From: Flavisolibacter ginsengisoli DSM 18119
Lineage (GTDB): Bacteria; Bacteroidota; Bacteroidia; Chitinophagales; Chitinophagaceae
Direction: 5' to 3'
NCBI RefSeq assembly: GCF_900129295.1
Contig: NZ_FQUU01000007.1
Coordinates: forward strand, 62,001 to 126,000
DNA length: 64,000 nt
Part shown: positions 1 through 8,888 of the stretch, piece by piece
Numbering within the stretch: the stretch's first letter is position 1
Layout of the letters: the number at the start of each line of letters is the position of its first letter
Program-made: the position numbers and the translations under genes
Notes under the pieces: generated by a model
Databases searched by the model: none
The model's input: only the letters and a program-made list of their open reading frames with translations
Told to the model about the DNA's origin: nothing

Positions 1-724
1 GAAAAAGTACCATGTTCTTATATTCCACTTCATATGTCCTTTCTTTCACTTTTTCTTCCAGGATCCCGGCAATGCTTTCCGACTTGTGTCTATGGTCACG
101 TTCTTTTAGCATAGTAATGAATGAGGCAATCAGAATGATAAAGGAAAATAAGGATAAGAAGAAATTGATCTGCGATGCATTGGCTTCCTGTTTCTCCCAA
201 TTTTTAAATCGCTCTTTTAAAAGCCGGTCCTCGAGCTGCTGCATGTGAAGCACCTGGGCTGTTACTATATCCGAAAGGTATTTACCTCGGATAAGCAATT
301 CATTGAGTTTCTGCTCCGGTATGGAAGGGAAGCTATTAAAGGCAAGATTTAGTTCATTAATTCTTGTGTGAGTAAGAAGGCGAATGCTCTTAAAATATTC
401 CTCTTCTCCACCTTGACCAGATACAAGGGAATGCAGTTCTTGAATATATACAGGTATGGCAATGATTGATTTAAGATACTGCCTGGCGAAAGTGGTGTCC
501 GAAGTAAGAAAATATCCTCTTGCATTTGATTCAGCATCCCTTATCCCGTTAAGCACCTGTTGTAATTTTATTTTAACCTCATAAGTATGAGTTACCCAAT
601 TAGATGAATTTTTCTGCACCTGGAATCTATTGGAAGAAAGAAGGCTCAATGCCAGCAATAAACTAGCCGTCACAAAAAAGCTTAACAGGGGCCAATTATA
701 TTTACGCTTTTTTTCTACCAGCAT
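1..724 (-). CDS. CHASE3-domain sensor histidine kinase, N-terminal part only
   Basis: I translated this gene by hand; it is open to the left edge, so only the first 241 residues are visible. A first membrane segment lies at about residues 10-30, an extracytoplasmic helical domain at about 40-175, a second membrane segment at about 183-205, and then a coiled-coil stretch (EEKVKERTYEVE). The sensor domain carries RDAESNARGYFLTSD near residues 62-76, the signature of CHASE3. In this family CHASE3 is followed by PAS/GAF or a histidine kinase core, so the missing C-terminus is probably a kinase, but it could be another output domain. The start is the ATG beginning MLVEKKRK. A 15-base motif shared with position 54110 lies 49 bases upstream. 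Confidence 0.85.
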   Translation of the reverse strand, partial: MLVEKKRKYNWPLLSFFVTASLLLALSLLSSNRFQVQKNSSNWVTHTYEVKIKLQQVLNGIRDAESNARGYFLTSDTTFARQYLKSIIAIPVYIQELHSLVSGQGGEEEYFKSIRLLTHTRINELNLAFNSFPSIPEQKLNELLIRGKYLSDIVTAQVLHMQQLEDRLLKERFKNWEKQEANASQINFFLSLFSFIILIASFITMLKERDHRHKSESIAGILEEKVKERTYEVEYKNMVLF

Positions 725-1116
725 TGATGGTTCATTACGCAGCACAGGGAAAAGTTGCCTGCAAGATCAATATTGGTTGCGACCCCTCTGGTAACATTTA
801 ATTGCCTTTACTGCAGTTAATAAATAAATTCAAGCTTGATTCACATGTAAGGCGACCCTTCAAAAGGTAAGCAGATAGTATCAGATCAAATTTAGACATG
901 CTGTATTACCAAACATATGATGGTAGTCAGTAAGTTGCTTTTATAAACATGCCCTTAAGCATATTTAAAGGGGCTGTGATCAAAATCATATGCCGGTTCT
1001 GAGAGAATAATTAATTTTGTTTATATGAACATATGGAAAAATATCATTAATAAACCCACCTAGGCCGCCTTCCTCTTGGTCAGTATTCCACTTTATTTTT
1101 TCATTTAATTTTCTAC
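725..1116. other. Intergenic region between divergent genes
   Basis: No coding potential is seen here. It should hold the promoters of the leftward sensor kinase and of the rightward tryptophanase gene. Visible landmarks are TTGGTTGCGACCCCT at 773-787 (the inverted copy of a 15-mer at 54110-54124) and a -7 type box at 1012-1019. Confidence 0.6.
1012..1019 (+). promoter_or_regulatory. Putative Bacteroidota -7 box for tryptophanase
   Basis: TAATTTTG matches the Bacteroidota -7 consensus TAnnTTTG exactly and lies about 98 bases upstream of the tnaA start. I see no convincing -33 TTG at the expected distance, so this is a moderate call. It would give a leader of roughly 90 nt. Confidence 0.4.
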
Positions 1117-2508
1117 ATGAGAACCATTATTGAACCGTTCCGGATCAAATCCGTTGAACCTATTTATTTCACGTCCCGGGAAGAAAGGGAACGCATTTTA
1201 GAAAAAGCTTTTTATAATCCTTTCCTGATAAGATCAAAAGATGTGCTGATTGACCTGCTAACAGACAGCGGCACCAGTGCGATGAGCAGCAACCAGTGGG
1301 CAGGCATAATGCAGGGAGATGAGTCCTATGCAGGAAGTCCAAGCTTCTACCGGTTTGAAAAAACAATAAGGGAACTAACGGGCATGCCAATAGTTATTCC
1401 AACTCACCAGGGAAGGGCAGCAGAAAAGATCCTTTTCAGCGTAATGGGCGGAGCTGAAAAATATATTGTTAGCAACACCTTGTTTGATACTACAAGAGCA
1501 AATATTGAATGCTCCGGGGCTACCGGCATAGACCTGCTTTGTGAAGAGGGGAAATATCCTTCGATACCTGCTCCATTCAAGGGTAATATGGACGTTGAAG
1601 CATTAGAGTCATTTATTGATGAAAAAGGTGCCAGTGTCATTTCATTATGTATGCTCACCATTACCAATAATTCTGGGGGAGGACAACCTGTAAGTATGCA
1701 AAATATCAGGGAAGTAAAAGCTATTTGCGAAAAAAATGGGATACCCCTATTTATTGATGCTTGTCGGTTTGCGGAGAATGCTTACTTTATTAAGAGCAGG
1801 GAAAAAGGATATGAGAATAGAAGCATTGAAAGTATTGCCACAGAAATGTTCTCTTTCGCAGATGGTTGCACAATGAGTGCTAAAAAGGATGCCTTTGCCA
1901 ATATTGGCGGCTTCATTGCCATGTATGATGAATCATTAGCGCTTAAATGCAGGAACCTTCTGATCATAACTGAAGGTTTTCCCACTTATGGTGGCCTGGC
2001 AGGACGTGACCTTGAGGCCATTGCTATAGGCCTTGAAGAGGTGATGGACGAGAATTACCTCGCCTACCGCATACGCAGTATAGAATACCTCACAAACAAA
2101 CTGGTGGAGGCAGGTGTGCCTGTTATGCAACCAGCAGGTGGCCATGCAGTTTACCTGGATGCCAAGGCTTTTCTCCCCCAAATTCCAGTAGACCAATATC
2201 CCGGCCAGGTGCTTGCCTGTGCTCTTTATTTGGAAGGGGGTATCCGAAGCGTGGAAATTGGATCGTTGATGTTTGGTAAATATGACAATTGCGGAGCACT
2301 GGTGCCAGCGGCTATGGAATTAGTACGGTTGGCTATTCCACGTAGAGTGTATACCCAAAGTCATATTGATTATGTGGCTGAAGTGATACTGGAAGTATTT
2401 AAAAAAAGAAAGGAGTTAAAAGGATTACGTATTGTTGAAGAAGCCCTGGTATTAAGGCATTTCACCGCAAAATTTGAATGGGCGTCAGAAAGCTTTTGCT
2501 TTGCCTGA
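1117..2508 (+). CDS. tnaA: Tryptophanase (tryptophan indole-lyase)
   Basis: PLP-dependent beta-elimination enzyme splitting L-tryptophan into indole, pyruvate and ammonia; cytosolic. The 463-residue length is normal for the tryptophanase/tyrosine phenol-lyase family. The PLP lysine is the second lysine of MSAKKDAF (Lys257). Three places favour tryptophanase over tyrosine phenol-lyase: FDTT near residue 127 (phenol-lyases have FTTT), RSVEIGS in the C-terminal part (phenol-lyases have RSMERG), and LRHFTAKF near the C-terminus, where the histidine replaces the phenol-lyase phenylalanine. There is no tryptophan permease or TnaC-like leader next to it, so it stands alone; substrate choice rests on these motifs. 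A strong hairpin terminator follows. Confidence 0.88.
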   Translation: MRTIIEPFRIKSVEPIYFTSREERERILEKAFYNPFLIRSKDVLIDLLTDSGTSAMSSNQWAGIMQGDESYAGSPSFYRFEKTIRELTGMPIVIPTHQGRAAEKILFSVMGGAEKYIVSNTLFDTTRANIECSGATGIDLLCEEGKYPSIPAPFKGNMDVEALESFIDEKGASVISLCMLTITNNSGGGQPVSMQNIREVKAICEKNGIPLFIDACRFAENAYFIKSREKGYENRSIESIATEMFSFADGCTMSAKKDAFANIGGFIAMYDESLALKCRNLLIITEGFPTYGGLAGRDLEAIAIGLEEVMDENYLAYRIRSIEYLTNKLVEAGVPVMQPAGGHAVYLDAKAFLPQIPVDQYPGQVLACALYLEGGIRSVEIGSLMFGKYDNCGALVPAAMELVRLAIPRRVYTQSHIDYVAEVILEVFKKRKELKGLRIVEEALVLRHFTAKFEWASESFCFA

Positions 2509-2544
2509 CTTTATTTGGAGTAGAAGTTGGTTTAACTCCATAAA

Positions 2545-2573
2545 AAAAGGCGCAACCTTAGGTTGCGCCTTTT
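2545..2573. terminator. Bidirectional intrinsic terminator
   Basis: A perfect stem GGCGCAACC/GGTTGCGCC with loop TTA, flanked by A-run and T-run, sits between two convergent genes (tnaA and the glycine-zipper lipoprotein) and can serve both. Confidence 0.88.
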
Positions 2574-2590
2574 ACAATATTTATAGAAGA

Positions 2591-3094
2591 TCAATGACGA
2601 CCATCTTTTTTATCCATGTCATGACCAATCACAGCGCCTGCGCCTGCACCTACTACTCCACCAATTACAGCGCCGGCAGCCCGGTTCTGCTTATTGATAA
2701 CGGCACCTGCACCTGCACCAACCACACCGCCAATTACCGCACCTTTAGCTGTTTTACTCCAGCCTTTTTTTGCCGGGGCTGCAGTACCTGTAGATCCAGA
2801 AGAACTTGTTCCGGATGAAGCAGTTCCTGAATTAGTGCTACCAGAAGTGGTTCTATGTGTTGATTCTTTAGCTGAAGAGACAGCAGCACTGTGGCTGTTC
2901 TCCGTTGCCTGACTCTTATTCGCATCTAACTCATGCTCTGCTTTCCAGGCCTGGTAGGCTGCTAAACCGGTAGTGTCATTAACAAACTTAAGAGAATCTG
3001 AAAGACTGTAAGTAGTTCCTGCTGGGGTTTTGGGGCCGTTGTTACAAGCTATCAAAAAAGTGAAGGCACTCAAAAAAATTAAACTGCGTTTCAT
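2591..3094 (-). CDS. Glycine-zipper lipoprotein
   Basis: A 167-residue secreted lipoprotein. The signal peptide ends in FLIAC, with the lipidated cysteine at residue 17. After a Ser/Thr-rich linker (about residues 70-108) come two exact copies of the 16-residue unit starting GAVIGGVVGAG, separated by a short NKQNRAA spacer. This is a glycine-zipper domain of the YMGG/OmpA-like kind, which in other bacteria packs as paired helices in or against the outer membrane. The specific role is unknown. The start is the only ATG that gives a good signal peptide. It is convergent with tnaA and transcribed alone. Confidence 0.85.
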   Translation of the reverse strand: MKRSLIFLSAFTFLIACNNGPKTPAGTTYSLSDSLKFVNDTTGLAAYQAWKAEHELDANKSQATENSHSAAVSSAKESTHRTTSGSTNSGTASSGTSSSGSTGTAAPAKKGWSKTAKGAVIGGVVGAGAGAVINKQNRAAGAVIGGVVGAGAGAVIGHDMDKKDGRH

Positions 3095-3268
3095 GGGTTT
3101 TCCTTTAGGGTTATTTTAATATTCAACTAAGATACAGGAATTAAAAAGAGCAGGCCAAAGTATTAATCCCTGACTATGCTTAGTATATATACCATGTCTT
3201 TTACATATGCATACATATATTATAAGCGATTATTTATTTAATGAAAGTGAAGGTTCTCTTTTGCTAAT

Positions 3269-3276
3269 TACTTTTG
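3269..3276 (+). promoter_or_regulatory. Putative -7 box for the DUF1415 gene
   Basis: TACTTTTG is an exact match to TAnnTTTG, 21 bases before the start codon, giving a short leader. GTG, a one-base mismatch to the -33 TTG, lies near the expected place at 3247-3249. Confidence 0.5.
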
Positions 3277-3296
3277 CCTATCAATGATAAAGATCA

Positions 3297-3845
3297 ATGA
3301 CAGAAAAAGAAATAATCATAGCACAAACCAAAAAATGGATTGTGGATGTTGTGGTGGGTTGCAATTTTTGCCCTTTTGCTGCACCTGTAGTTAAAGCCGG
3401 TACCATACATTATGAGGTAATTGAAAATGCAAATGCACAAACTACCCTCGAAGCATTGATGAATGCTTTCGCATTTTTGGATGCTAATGAAGATATAGAA
3501 ACAATGTTCCTTATTTTGCCTCATCGCTTTAGTTCTTTTGATGAGTACCTGGGATTAGTGGAATTATCAGACTCTTTGTTGGCAGACCAGGGAAAAGAGG
3601 GCATATACCAGGTTGCATCATTTCACCCCGCATATATATTTGATGGTTCAACGGAAGAAGATCCCTCTAATTATACCAACCGCTCCCCATACCCGATGCT
3701 GCATTTATTACGTGAAGAGAGTGTGAGCCGTGCCATTGATTCTTTTCCAGGCACTGAAAAAATACCCCAGCGTAATATCAAATTCGCAAGACAAAAAGGT
3801 ATTATCTATATGCGCAGCCTATGGGAATCAACTTTCAAAGCATAG
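3297..3845 (+). CDS. DUF1415 family protein
   Basis: A 182-residue cytosolic protein with the family signature near the N-terminus: GCNFCPF at residues 21-27, whose two cysteines suggest a metal or redox site. Further conserved-looking parts are LPHRFSSFDEYL (about 78-89) and FHPAYIFDG (about 108-116). The length is usual for the family. No function is established, and the isolated position between convergent neighbours gives no clue. Confidence 0.88.
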   Translation: MTEKEIIIAQTKKWIVDVVVGCNFCPFAAPVVKAGTIHYEVIENANAQTTLEALMNAFAFLDANEDIETMFLILPHRFSSFDEYLGLVELSDSLLADQGKEGIYQVASFHPAYIFDGSTEEDPSNYTNRSPYPMLHLLREESVSRAIDSFPGTEKIPQRNIKFARQKGIIYMRSLWESTFKA

Positions 3846-3847
3846 AA

Positions 3848-3880
3848 TAAAAAAGCCCGGAGTAAACTCCGGGCTGGTAT
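3848..3880 (-). terminator. Intrinsic terminator between convergent genes
   Basis: Stem AGCCCGGAGT/ACTCCGGGCT at 3854-3863 and 3866-3875. Read on the minus strand it is followed by a run of six T, so it mainly terminates the desaturase gene; it can also stop the DUF1415 transcript. Confidence 0.85.
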
Positions 3881-3897
3881 TTAAAATAAAGTATTGA

Positions 3898-4899
3898 TCA
3901 TTTTACCAACCAGGCAAGCTTTACAGCTTCCGGTTCTTTCATTCTTTCGGCAATACGCTTATATCTGTCTGCCAGGGTGGACAGATAATCCTGCGCACGG
4001 GCAGCATAGTCACTAAGGCCAGTGAGTGATTCCACCTTCCAGAGGTCGGTTAGATGCTTGATGATAGAGGCATAATCGAATGTAGTATAAATGCCTAATT
4101 TCTGTGTAATGGCAGAAAACCTTGTAAACAGGTTATCTGTTGTTGCATTATCCATTAATATGGCAGGCATAACGATCTGCTTTTTCATCATTTTCTCAAA
4201 AGCAAGCAATGCTCCATCCGGATCAATTTCAAAGATGTGTGACATGAAAGATTTATATGCCTTTTCATGCCTGCCTTCATCGCCAGCGATCGTTTTGCAA
4301 ATCCTGGATAGAACGATGTCACCGCTTTTATCTGCCAGCTTGCCGGTATTTACATGCGAGATACGTGTAGCTCTTTCCTGGAAAGATGTGTAGATCATGG
4401 CCTGGTAGGGGTCACCTTCGGTTTGTGGATCAAATCCATTTCCTATAAGATTATGTATTGTGATCTCCACCTGTTTCATATCCGCACGACCCGAAAGATA
4501 GAGGTATTTATTCAGCAGGTCCCCATGGCGGTTTTCCTCTGCTGTCCATGACCTGGACCAGCGCACCCAACCTTGATCACTGGCAATATTACCTTCTTCA
4601 TTAATACCTTTTACCAGGTTAAAAAAAGTTTGATAGGTAGGAAGCGCTTCTTCAGTGATCATATTGCCCACTAATGAGGTAATTACCTCCGGAGGTAACC
4701 CAGCTGCACGCTGCTGTAATGAAGCCACCTGCTCCAGTGCACCATCAGTACTCATATCAGGTAAAAAATCTGAAGGTTGCCAACATGTTTGTGGATCAAC
4801 TAAAATTGTGTCAACAGCATTTGCAGCAATATCCTGCATACCACTGATCACTTCCATATTTTTTTCCAACTCATTCCTTGTGGGCGTATAATGTAACAT
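3898..4899 (-). CDS. Acyl-ACP desaturase (ferritin-like diiron enzyme)
   Basis: A 333-residue soluble enzyme of the plant stearoyl-ACP desaturase family, inserting a cis double bond into an acyl chain bound to acyl carrier protein. The diiron ligands can be read off: TEE near residues 83-84, EENRH at 121-125, FQERA near 175, and DEGRHE at 207-212, giving the two E-x-x-H motifs. There are no membrane segments, which separates it from the membrane-bound FADS desaturases. It likely makes monounsaturated fatty acids for membrane fluidity. Electrons presumably come from a ferredoxin encoded elsewhere. It is a single-gene unit with a 270-base upstream region. Confidence 0.92.
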   Translation of the reverse strand: MLHYTPTRNELEKNMEVISGMQDIAANAVDTILVDPQTCWQPSDFLPDMSTDGALEQVASLQQRAAGLPPEVITSLVGNMITEEALPTYQTFFNLVKGINEEGNIASDQGWVRWSRSWTAEENRHGDLLNKYLYLSGRADMKQVEITIHNLIGNGFDPQTEGDPYQAMIYTSFQERATRISHVNTGKLADKSGDIVLSRICKTIAGDEGRHEKAYKSFMSHIFEIDPDGALLAFEKMMKKQIVMPAILMDNATTDNLFTRFSAITQKLGIYTTFDYASIIKHLTDLWKVESLTGLSDYAARAQDYLSTLADRYKRIAERMKEPEAVKLAWLVK

Positions 4900-5063
4900 A
4901 ATGTTTTTAAGTTGTTTCTACTGTTTGCTGTTAAAGCGGTTTAAGAACAAGAATAATGCCCGCCCATACCGCTAAATCAATTTGCATTTCCTTTTCTTCC
5001 CATCTAAACTTAGTGAACAACCTCAGGTAAAGGTTTCGCTGCGAGACAAAAGATTAAGGCTCG

Positions 5064-5071
5064 CAAAGGTA
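5064..5071 (-). promoter_or_regulatory. Possible -7 box for the desaturase gene
   Basis: CAAAGGTA on the plus strand reads TACCTTTG on the minus strand, an exact TAnnTTTG. There is no -33 TTG at the right distance and the implied leader of about 160 nt is long, so this is weak. Confidence 0.3.
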
Positions 5072-5169
5072 TTTTAGTTCAAGCTAATGTTTTCCCATTT
5101 TTAGCATTTTTATGCAAAAAAAACGCTGTAATTAGCAAGCCGGAATAACAGATCCATTTACTTCGGTTC

Positions 5170-5799
5170 ATGCATAAGCCTTTTCAATACTTTGTTTTGA
5201 ATAAACCAGTTGGTATGGAATCCCAATTTGTAAGTCCATTCCCTGGGGATCTTCTAGGTTGTCTGTCCTACACATTTCCTGAAGGAACTCATGCTATTGG
5301 CCGACTTGATAAAAACTCAGAAGGCTTATTATTGTTAACAACCAATAAAAAGATAACATCTCTTTTATTTCAAAGTAATGTTCCTCATAAGCGCACTTAC
5401 CTGGTTCAGGTAAAACACAAAATGGGCCAGGAAAGCCTACAAACCTTGATTACAGGACTAGATATCAGGATTAAAGGAGGTGAGAATTACCGCACACCAC
5501 CCTGTGAGGCTAAAATTGTAAAATATGAGGAATTGAAATTCCATGCTCATGGCAGGCATAAGGCCAGCCTTATTACAACCTGGTTAACAATCACTCTAAC
5601 AGAAGGTAAGTTTCACCAGGTGCGAAAAATGGTCTTGGCTGCCGGACATAGGTGCATGAGACTTATAAGGATATCTATTGAAGATATGGAGCTTGGTGAT
5701 CTTAGACCTGGAGAAATACGAATTGTGGAACAAGAGCAATTTTTCAGGCAATTAAATTTAGACACTTCGTCCTTAATTTCTCCCAGTTCTCCCCAATAA
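5170..5799 (+). CDS. rRNA large-subunit pseudouridine synthase, RsuA/RluE type
   Basis: A 209-residue enzyme converting uridine to pseudouridine in ribosomal RNA. It lacks the N-terminal S4 domain of RluB/RsuA, and the sequence FVLNKPVGM starts almost at once, which is the RluE layout. The catalytic aspartate is Asp47 in GRLDKNSEGLLLLT, the family's motif II. KRTYLVQV (about 77-84) and KFHQVRKMVLAAGHRCMRL near residue 150 are the other conserved blocks. The RNA target cannot be told from sequence; RluE modifies 23S rRNA U2457 in E. coli. The transcript continues toward the next gene on the same strand 86 bases on. Confidence 0.9.
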   Translation: MHKPFQYFVLNKPVGMESQFVSPFPGDLLGCLSYTFPEGTHAIGRLDKNSEGLLLLTTNKKITSLLFQSNVPHKRTYLVQVKHKMGQESLQTLITGLDIRIKGGENYRTPPCEAKIVKYEELKFHAHGRHKASLITTWLTITLTEGKFHQVRKMVLAAGHRCMRLIRISIEDMELGDLRPGEIRIVEQEQFFRQLNLDTSSLISPSSPQ

Positions 5800-5885
5800 G
5801 AAAAAACTCCCTGCCTTTTTTAAATTACAATCAAAGAACATTTGAATCAATGGTACTGGTGTAATAATTGAAATTGGTACTGGTG

Positions 5886-7634
5886 ATGAAAAAAATCACC
5901 ATCATCATTTTATTCATAGGACTGATTGTATTATCAGCCTATATGTACCTGCGCCATTCAGTTGCCACCCCCGGATTTAAACCTGCTGCGGCAAAAACAC
6001 CTGCTGCAACACCTAAGAAAGCGGAAAGCGTTGCTGACCTGAGGCCTCTTTTTATTTCTAAATTGCAACAATTAGTTAAAGCAGGCACGGGAGGACTTTA
6101 CAATTTGTCCATCCATGAAGTGGAACCTGATGTGCTTAATGCTTCTATAACAATTAATCATGCAGAATTAATACCTGACTCTGCTGTTTTACTTCAATTA
6201 AAGAAATCTGGCCAACTGCCTGCACAAGTATTCCGTGTTATACTAGGCAAGTTAAAAATTGATGGCCTGGGTTTGCAGGATTTTCTTAATTCTAAAAACC
6301 TTGATTTGAAATCCATAAAGATCAGTGCACCTTCTATAGATATTTACCCTGGATCAACATCAGAAGCAGGGCAAAAACCACCCACTTTGTACCAGGGATT
6401 GAAAGAAAAGCTGGAACACCTTGGTATTGATCATATCATAGTAGATGGAGGTAAACTGGTCATTCATAAACCTAATGGAAGCATCGCTTCCAGTCTGGAG
6501 GGTATCCAGGTGCGGTTAGGTGATATTTTAATGGATTCAACAACACAATACGATAAGAAACGCTTCCTTTTTGCAAAGACCGCTGAACTATCCATGAAGA
6601 ATTACAGGACATCCACCAAAGATGGAATGTATGATATGGCCATAGATGAAATATCAGTACACCCCACGCAATCTACCCTGGCGGCCAGCCATATATCATT
6701 TAAGCCCCGATTGGGTAAAAAAGAATTTGCTAAAAAGCAGGGGGTCATGAAAGAACGATACGATTTGTCTATACCTGCCCTGCGCATGCAAGGAATCGAT
6801 TGGTGGAACCTGGTCAACAAGGAAAAAATATTTGCTGAAGAAGCGGAGATCAGCCAGGCCAGGTTCGCCATTTACTTTGACAGGTCATTGCCCCCGGGAA
6901 AGCCTAAGTTAAATTCCTTTCCTTCACAGTTGATCATGAAATTGCCGATACTTGTTCATATTGCAGTATTAAAATGCAAAAACCTTGATCTTCAATATGA
7001 AGAATACAATCCATTTTCAGAAAAAACAGGCATTGTACATATCAGTCACCTGGACGGAGAGGTGCGCAACCTCACCAACCTGCCCTCCGCTATTCAAAAA
7101 AATAAACAAACTACAGTTAAGGCTAGTGGAATCATATTAGGCAAGGTACCAGCATCCCTTACCCTGCATTTTGATATGGCACGCTATAAAACCGGAGCAT
7201 TCACTGCAGATATCAATGTTAAAGGTTTTGATGGCAATGTAATCACGCCTGTTTCAGAACCTTTGGGTATGTTCCGGTTAAAGAGTTGTACGGTGCAATC
7301 AATTAAGGCACAGGAACAAGGAGACGAGGTTAGCGCTACGGGGAAAACATTGATATTGTATAAGGATCTGAAGATCATTCCGCTGGAAAAAGGCAAAGGA
7401 GATGATAGCAGCTTAAACAAAAAACATGTCACTGGTTTCCTGGCCAATGCTTTCGTAATAAAAAACGATAATCCATCTGGTAATGAAGCTGTACGTAATC
7501 CTGTCACCTCCTTCAACCGTGACCCGCATGCCAGTTTTTTTAACCTTATCTGGAAAACCGTGCTTACAGGTATATTAAAAACCACAGGTGCGCCGGAAAA
7601 ACTGGCAAAGCCAAAATATTACAAGACAGAATAA
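5886..7634 (+). CDS. Large membrane-anchored protein, AsmA/DUF748-like in appearance
   Basis: About 582 residues. I chose the ATG at 5886 (MKKITIII), giving an N-terminal membrane anchor at once; an in-frame TTG at 5868 would add only six residues. After the anchor (about 5-22) and an Ala/Pro-rich linker, the rest is a long beta-rich periplasmic or lipid-facing region built of patterns such as 'hydrophobic-x-hydrophobic ... ISAPSIDIYPG ... KISIDGL'. This resembles AsmA-like/DUF748 proteins that bridge envelope layers and move lipids, but there is no single diagnostic motif. The C-terminus is basic. No operon partner is obvious. The family call is inference from composition and layout. Confidence 0.6.
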   Translation: MKKITIIILFIGLIVLSAYMYLRHSVATPGFKPAAAKTPAATPKKAESVADLRPLFISKLQQLVKAGTGGLYNLSIHEVEPDVLNASITINHAELIPDSAVLLQLKKSGQLPAQVFRVILGKLKIDGLGLQDFLNSKNLDLKSIKISAPSIDIYPGSTSEAGQKPPTLYQGLKEKLEHLGIDHIIVDGGKLVIHKPNGSIASSLEGIQVRLGDILMDSTTQYDKKRFLFAKTAELSMKNYRTSTKDGMYDMAIDEISVHPTQSTLAASHISFKPRLGKKEFAKKQGVMKERYDLSIPALRMQGIDWWNLVNKEKIFAEEAEISQARFAIYFDRSLPPGKPKLNSFPSQLIMKLPILVHIAVLKCKNLDLQYEEYNPFSEKTGIVHISHLDGEVRNLTNLPSAIQKNKQTTVKASGIILGKVPASLTLHFDMARYKTGAFTADINVKGFDGNVITPVSEPLGMFRLKSCTVQSIKAQEQGDEVSATGKTLILYKDLKIIPLEKGKGDDSSLNKKHVTGFLANAFVIKNDNPSGNEAVRNPVTSFNRDPHASFFNLIWKTVLTGILKTTGAPEKLAKPKYYKTE

Positions 7635-7662
7635 GGCAATATTCATTGATGCTTTATCATGG

Positions 7663-7688
7663 CTCAATAATTTTAGCGCATTATTGAG
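7663..7688. repeat. Perfect 9-bp inverted repeat in front of the Ca2+/H+ exchanger gene
   Basis: CTCAATAAT (7663-7671) and ATTATTGAG (7680-7688) with an 8-base spacer, 20 bases before the start codon. It lacks a T-run, so it is not a typical terminator. It overlaps TAATTTTA (7668-7675), one mismatch from a -7 box, as an operator would. Confidence 0.5.
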
Positions 7689-7708
7689 ATAAACAGGCAG
7701 TAAAAACT

Positions 7709-8764
7709 ATGGATAAAAAAGAGAAATGGATCATTATGGCTGCTTCCGCAGCTACTATTCTTGCAGCAGTATTACATTATACGGAAGCATCCCCCCTGCT
7801 AGCCTTTATTATCACTGCAGCAGCGCTGTCATTGCTGGCCATGATAGTTGGTGATGCCACAGAGCAATTGGGAAAACGTCTTGGTCCTGGTGCCACAGGC
7901 ATATTGCAATCGGCACTAGGCAACCTCCCGGAATTGTTTGTATGCATATTTGCATTAAGGGCAGGACTGTCTAAAGTAGTTCAGGCTGCATTAATTGGTT
8001 CCATATTGGGTAATTCTTTATTGGTATTTGGATTAGCCTTGTTTTTTGGCGGATTAAAAAACGGCACACAACGTTTTAAATCCGGGCCGCCAAAAATGAT
8101 CGCCACTTTAATGATCCTGGCATTTGGAGCACTAGCCATTCCTACATTAACCCACATGATGCATACAAAGGCGGAAACACATTTGAATGCACTGGATATA
8201 TTCGTGGCCATCATTTTATTGATACTCTTTGGTGCCAGCACTTATTTCTTTTTAAAGCAGGATAAGGCTGTGGTGGCACCGCATAAAGAAAATGGAAAAC
8301 CTTCATGGCCACTGGGTTTGACTATAACTTTATTGGGCCTGGCGGGTGCAGGTGCAGCCTTTGTATCTGACTGGTTTGTTGTCGCTTTACAACCTGCTAT
8401 GAGCACATTGGGCATCAATGAAACATTTGCAGGCTTGGTCATAGTAGCCATTGCAGGTAATGCAGTTGAAAACCTTGTTGGCATTCAATTGGCCATACGC
8501 AACCAGGCTGATTATGCTGTAAGCGTAATACTTACCAGTTCCCTGCAGATAGCTCTCGGATTGTTCCCATTATTAGTTTTACTCTCATTCTTTTTAGGTG
8601 GTGCTATTCTTTCCTTTGTGCTGTCGCCCATGTTGCTCGCTGTACTGGCATTGGCAGTTATTGTAACTGCGTTCATTGTCTTTGATGGCGAATCTATCTG
8701 GATGGAAGGCCTGGCATTGATCGGTCTCTATTGCCTGATAGCCGCAGCTTTCTGGTGGGGATAA
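7709..8764 (+). CDS. cax: Calcium/proton exchanger (CAX/ChaA family)
   Basis: A 351-residue integral membrane protein with about 10-11 hydrophobic segments. It shows the two inverted alpha repeats of the CaCA superfamily: a first with GILQSALGNLPELF and then GSILGNSLLVFG (about residues 63-110), and a second with VAIAGNAVENLVG and SSLQIALG (about 245-290). The Asn-x-x-Glu pairs in the repeats are the ion-binding residues of cation/H+ exchangers. It should export Ca2+ (or a similar cation) against protons at the inner membrane. The N-terminus lacks the long regulatory extension of eukaryotic CAX proteins. Substrate is assigned by family. Confidence 0.87.
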   Translation: MDKKEKWIIMAASAATILAAVLHYTEASPLLAFIITAAALSLLAMIVGDATEQLGKRLGPGATGILQSALGNLPELFVCIFALRAGLSKVVQAALIGSILGNSLLVFGLALFFGGLKNGTQRFKSGPPKMIATLMILAFGALAIPTLTHMMHTKAETHLNALDIFVAIILLILFGASTYFFLKQDKAVVAPHKENGKPSWPLGLTITLLGLAGAGAAFVSDWFVVALQPAMSTLGINETFAGLVIVAIAGNAVENLVGIQLAIRNQADYAVSVILTSSLQIALGLFPLLVLLSFFLGGAILSFVLSPMLLAVLALAVIVTAFIVFDGESIWMEGLALIGLYCLIAAAFWWG

Positions 8765-8888
8765 AGAAGAAAGCAAGATCCCTGTTCATTATAAAATTAC
8801 CACAGGTTCAGCAATAGGGTGATATGAGTAAAGGGCGCACCTCATGTCAAAACCTTGAATCCTCCTGAGAAACACTATTTTTAAATAA

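Noticed and set aside
5868-5885. TTG start six codons upstream for the AsmA-like protein
   Set aside because: The ATG at 5886 directly precedes the membrane anchor and is the more likely start.
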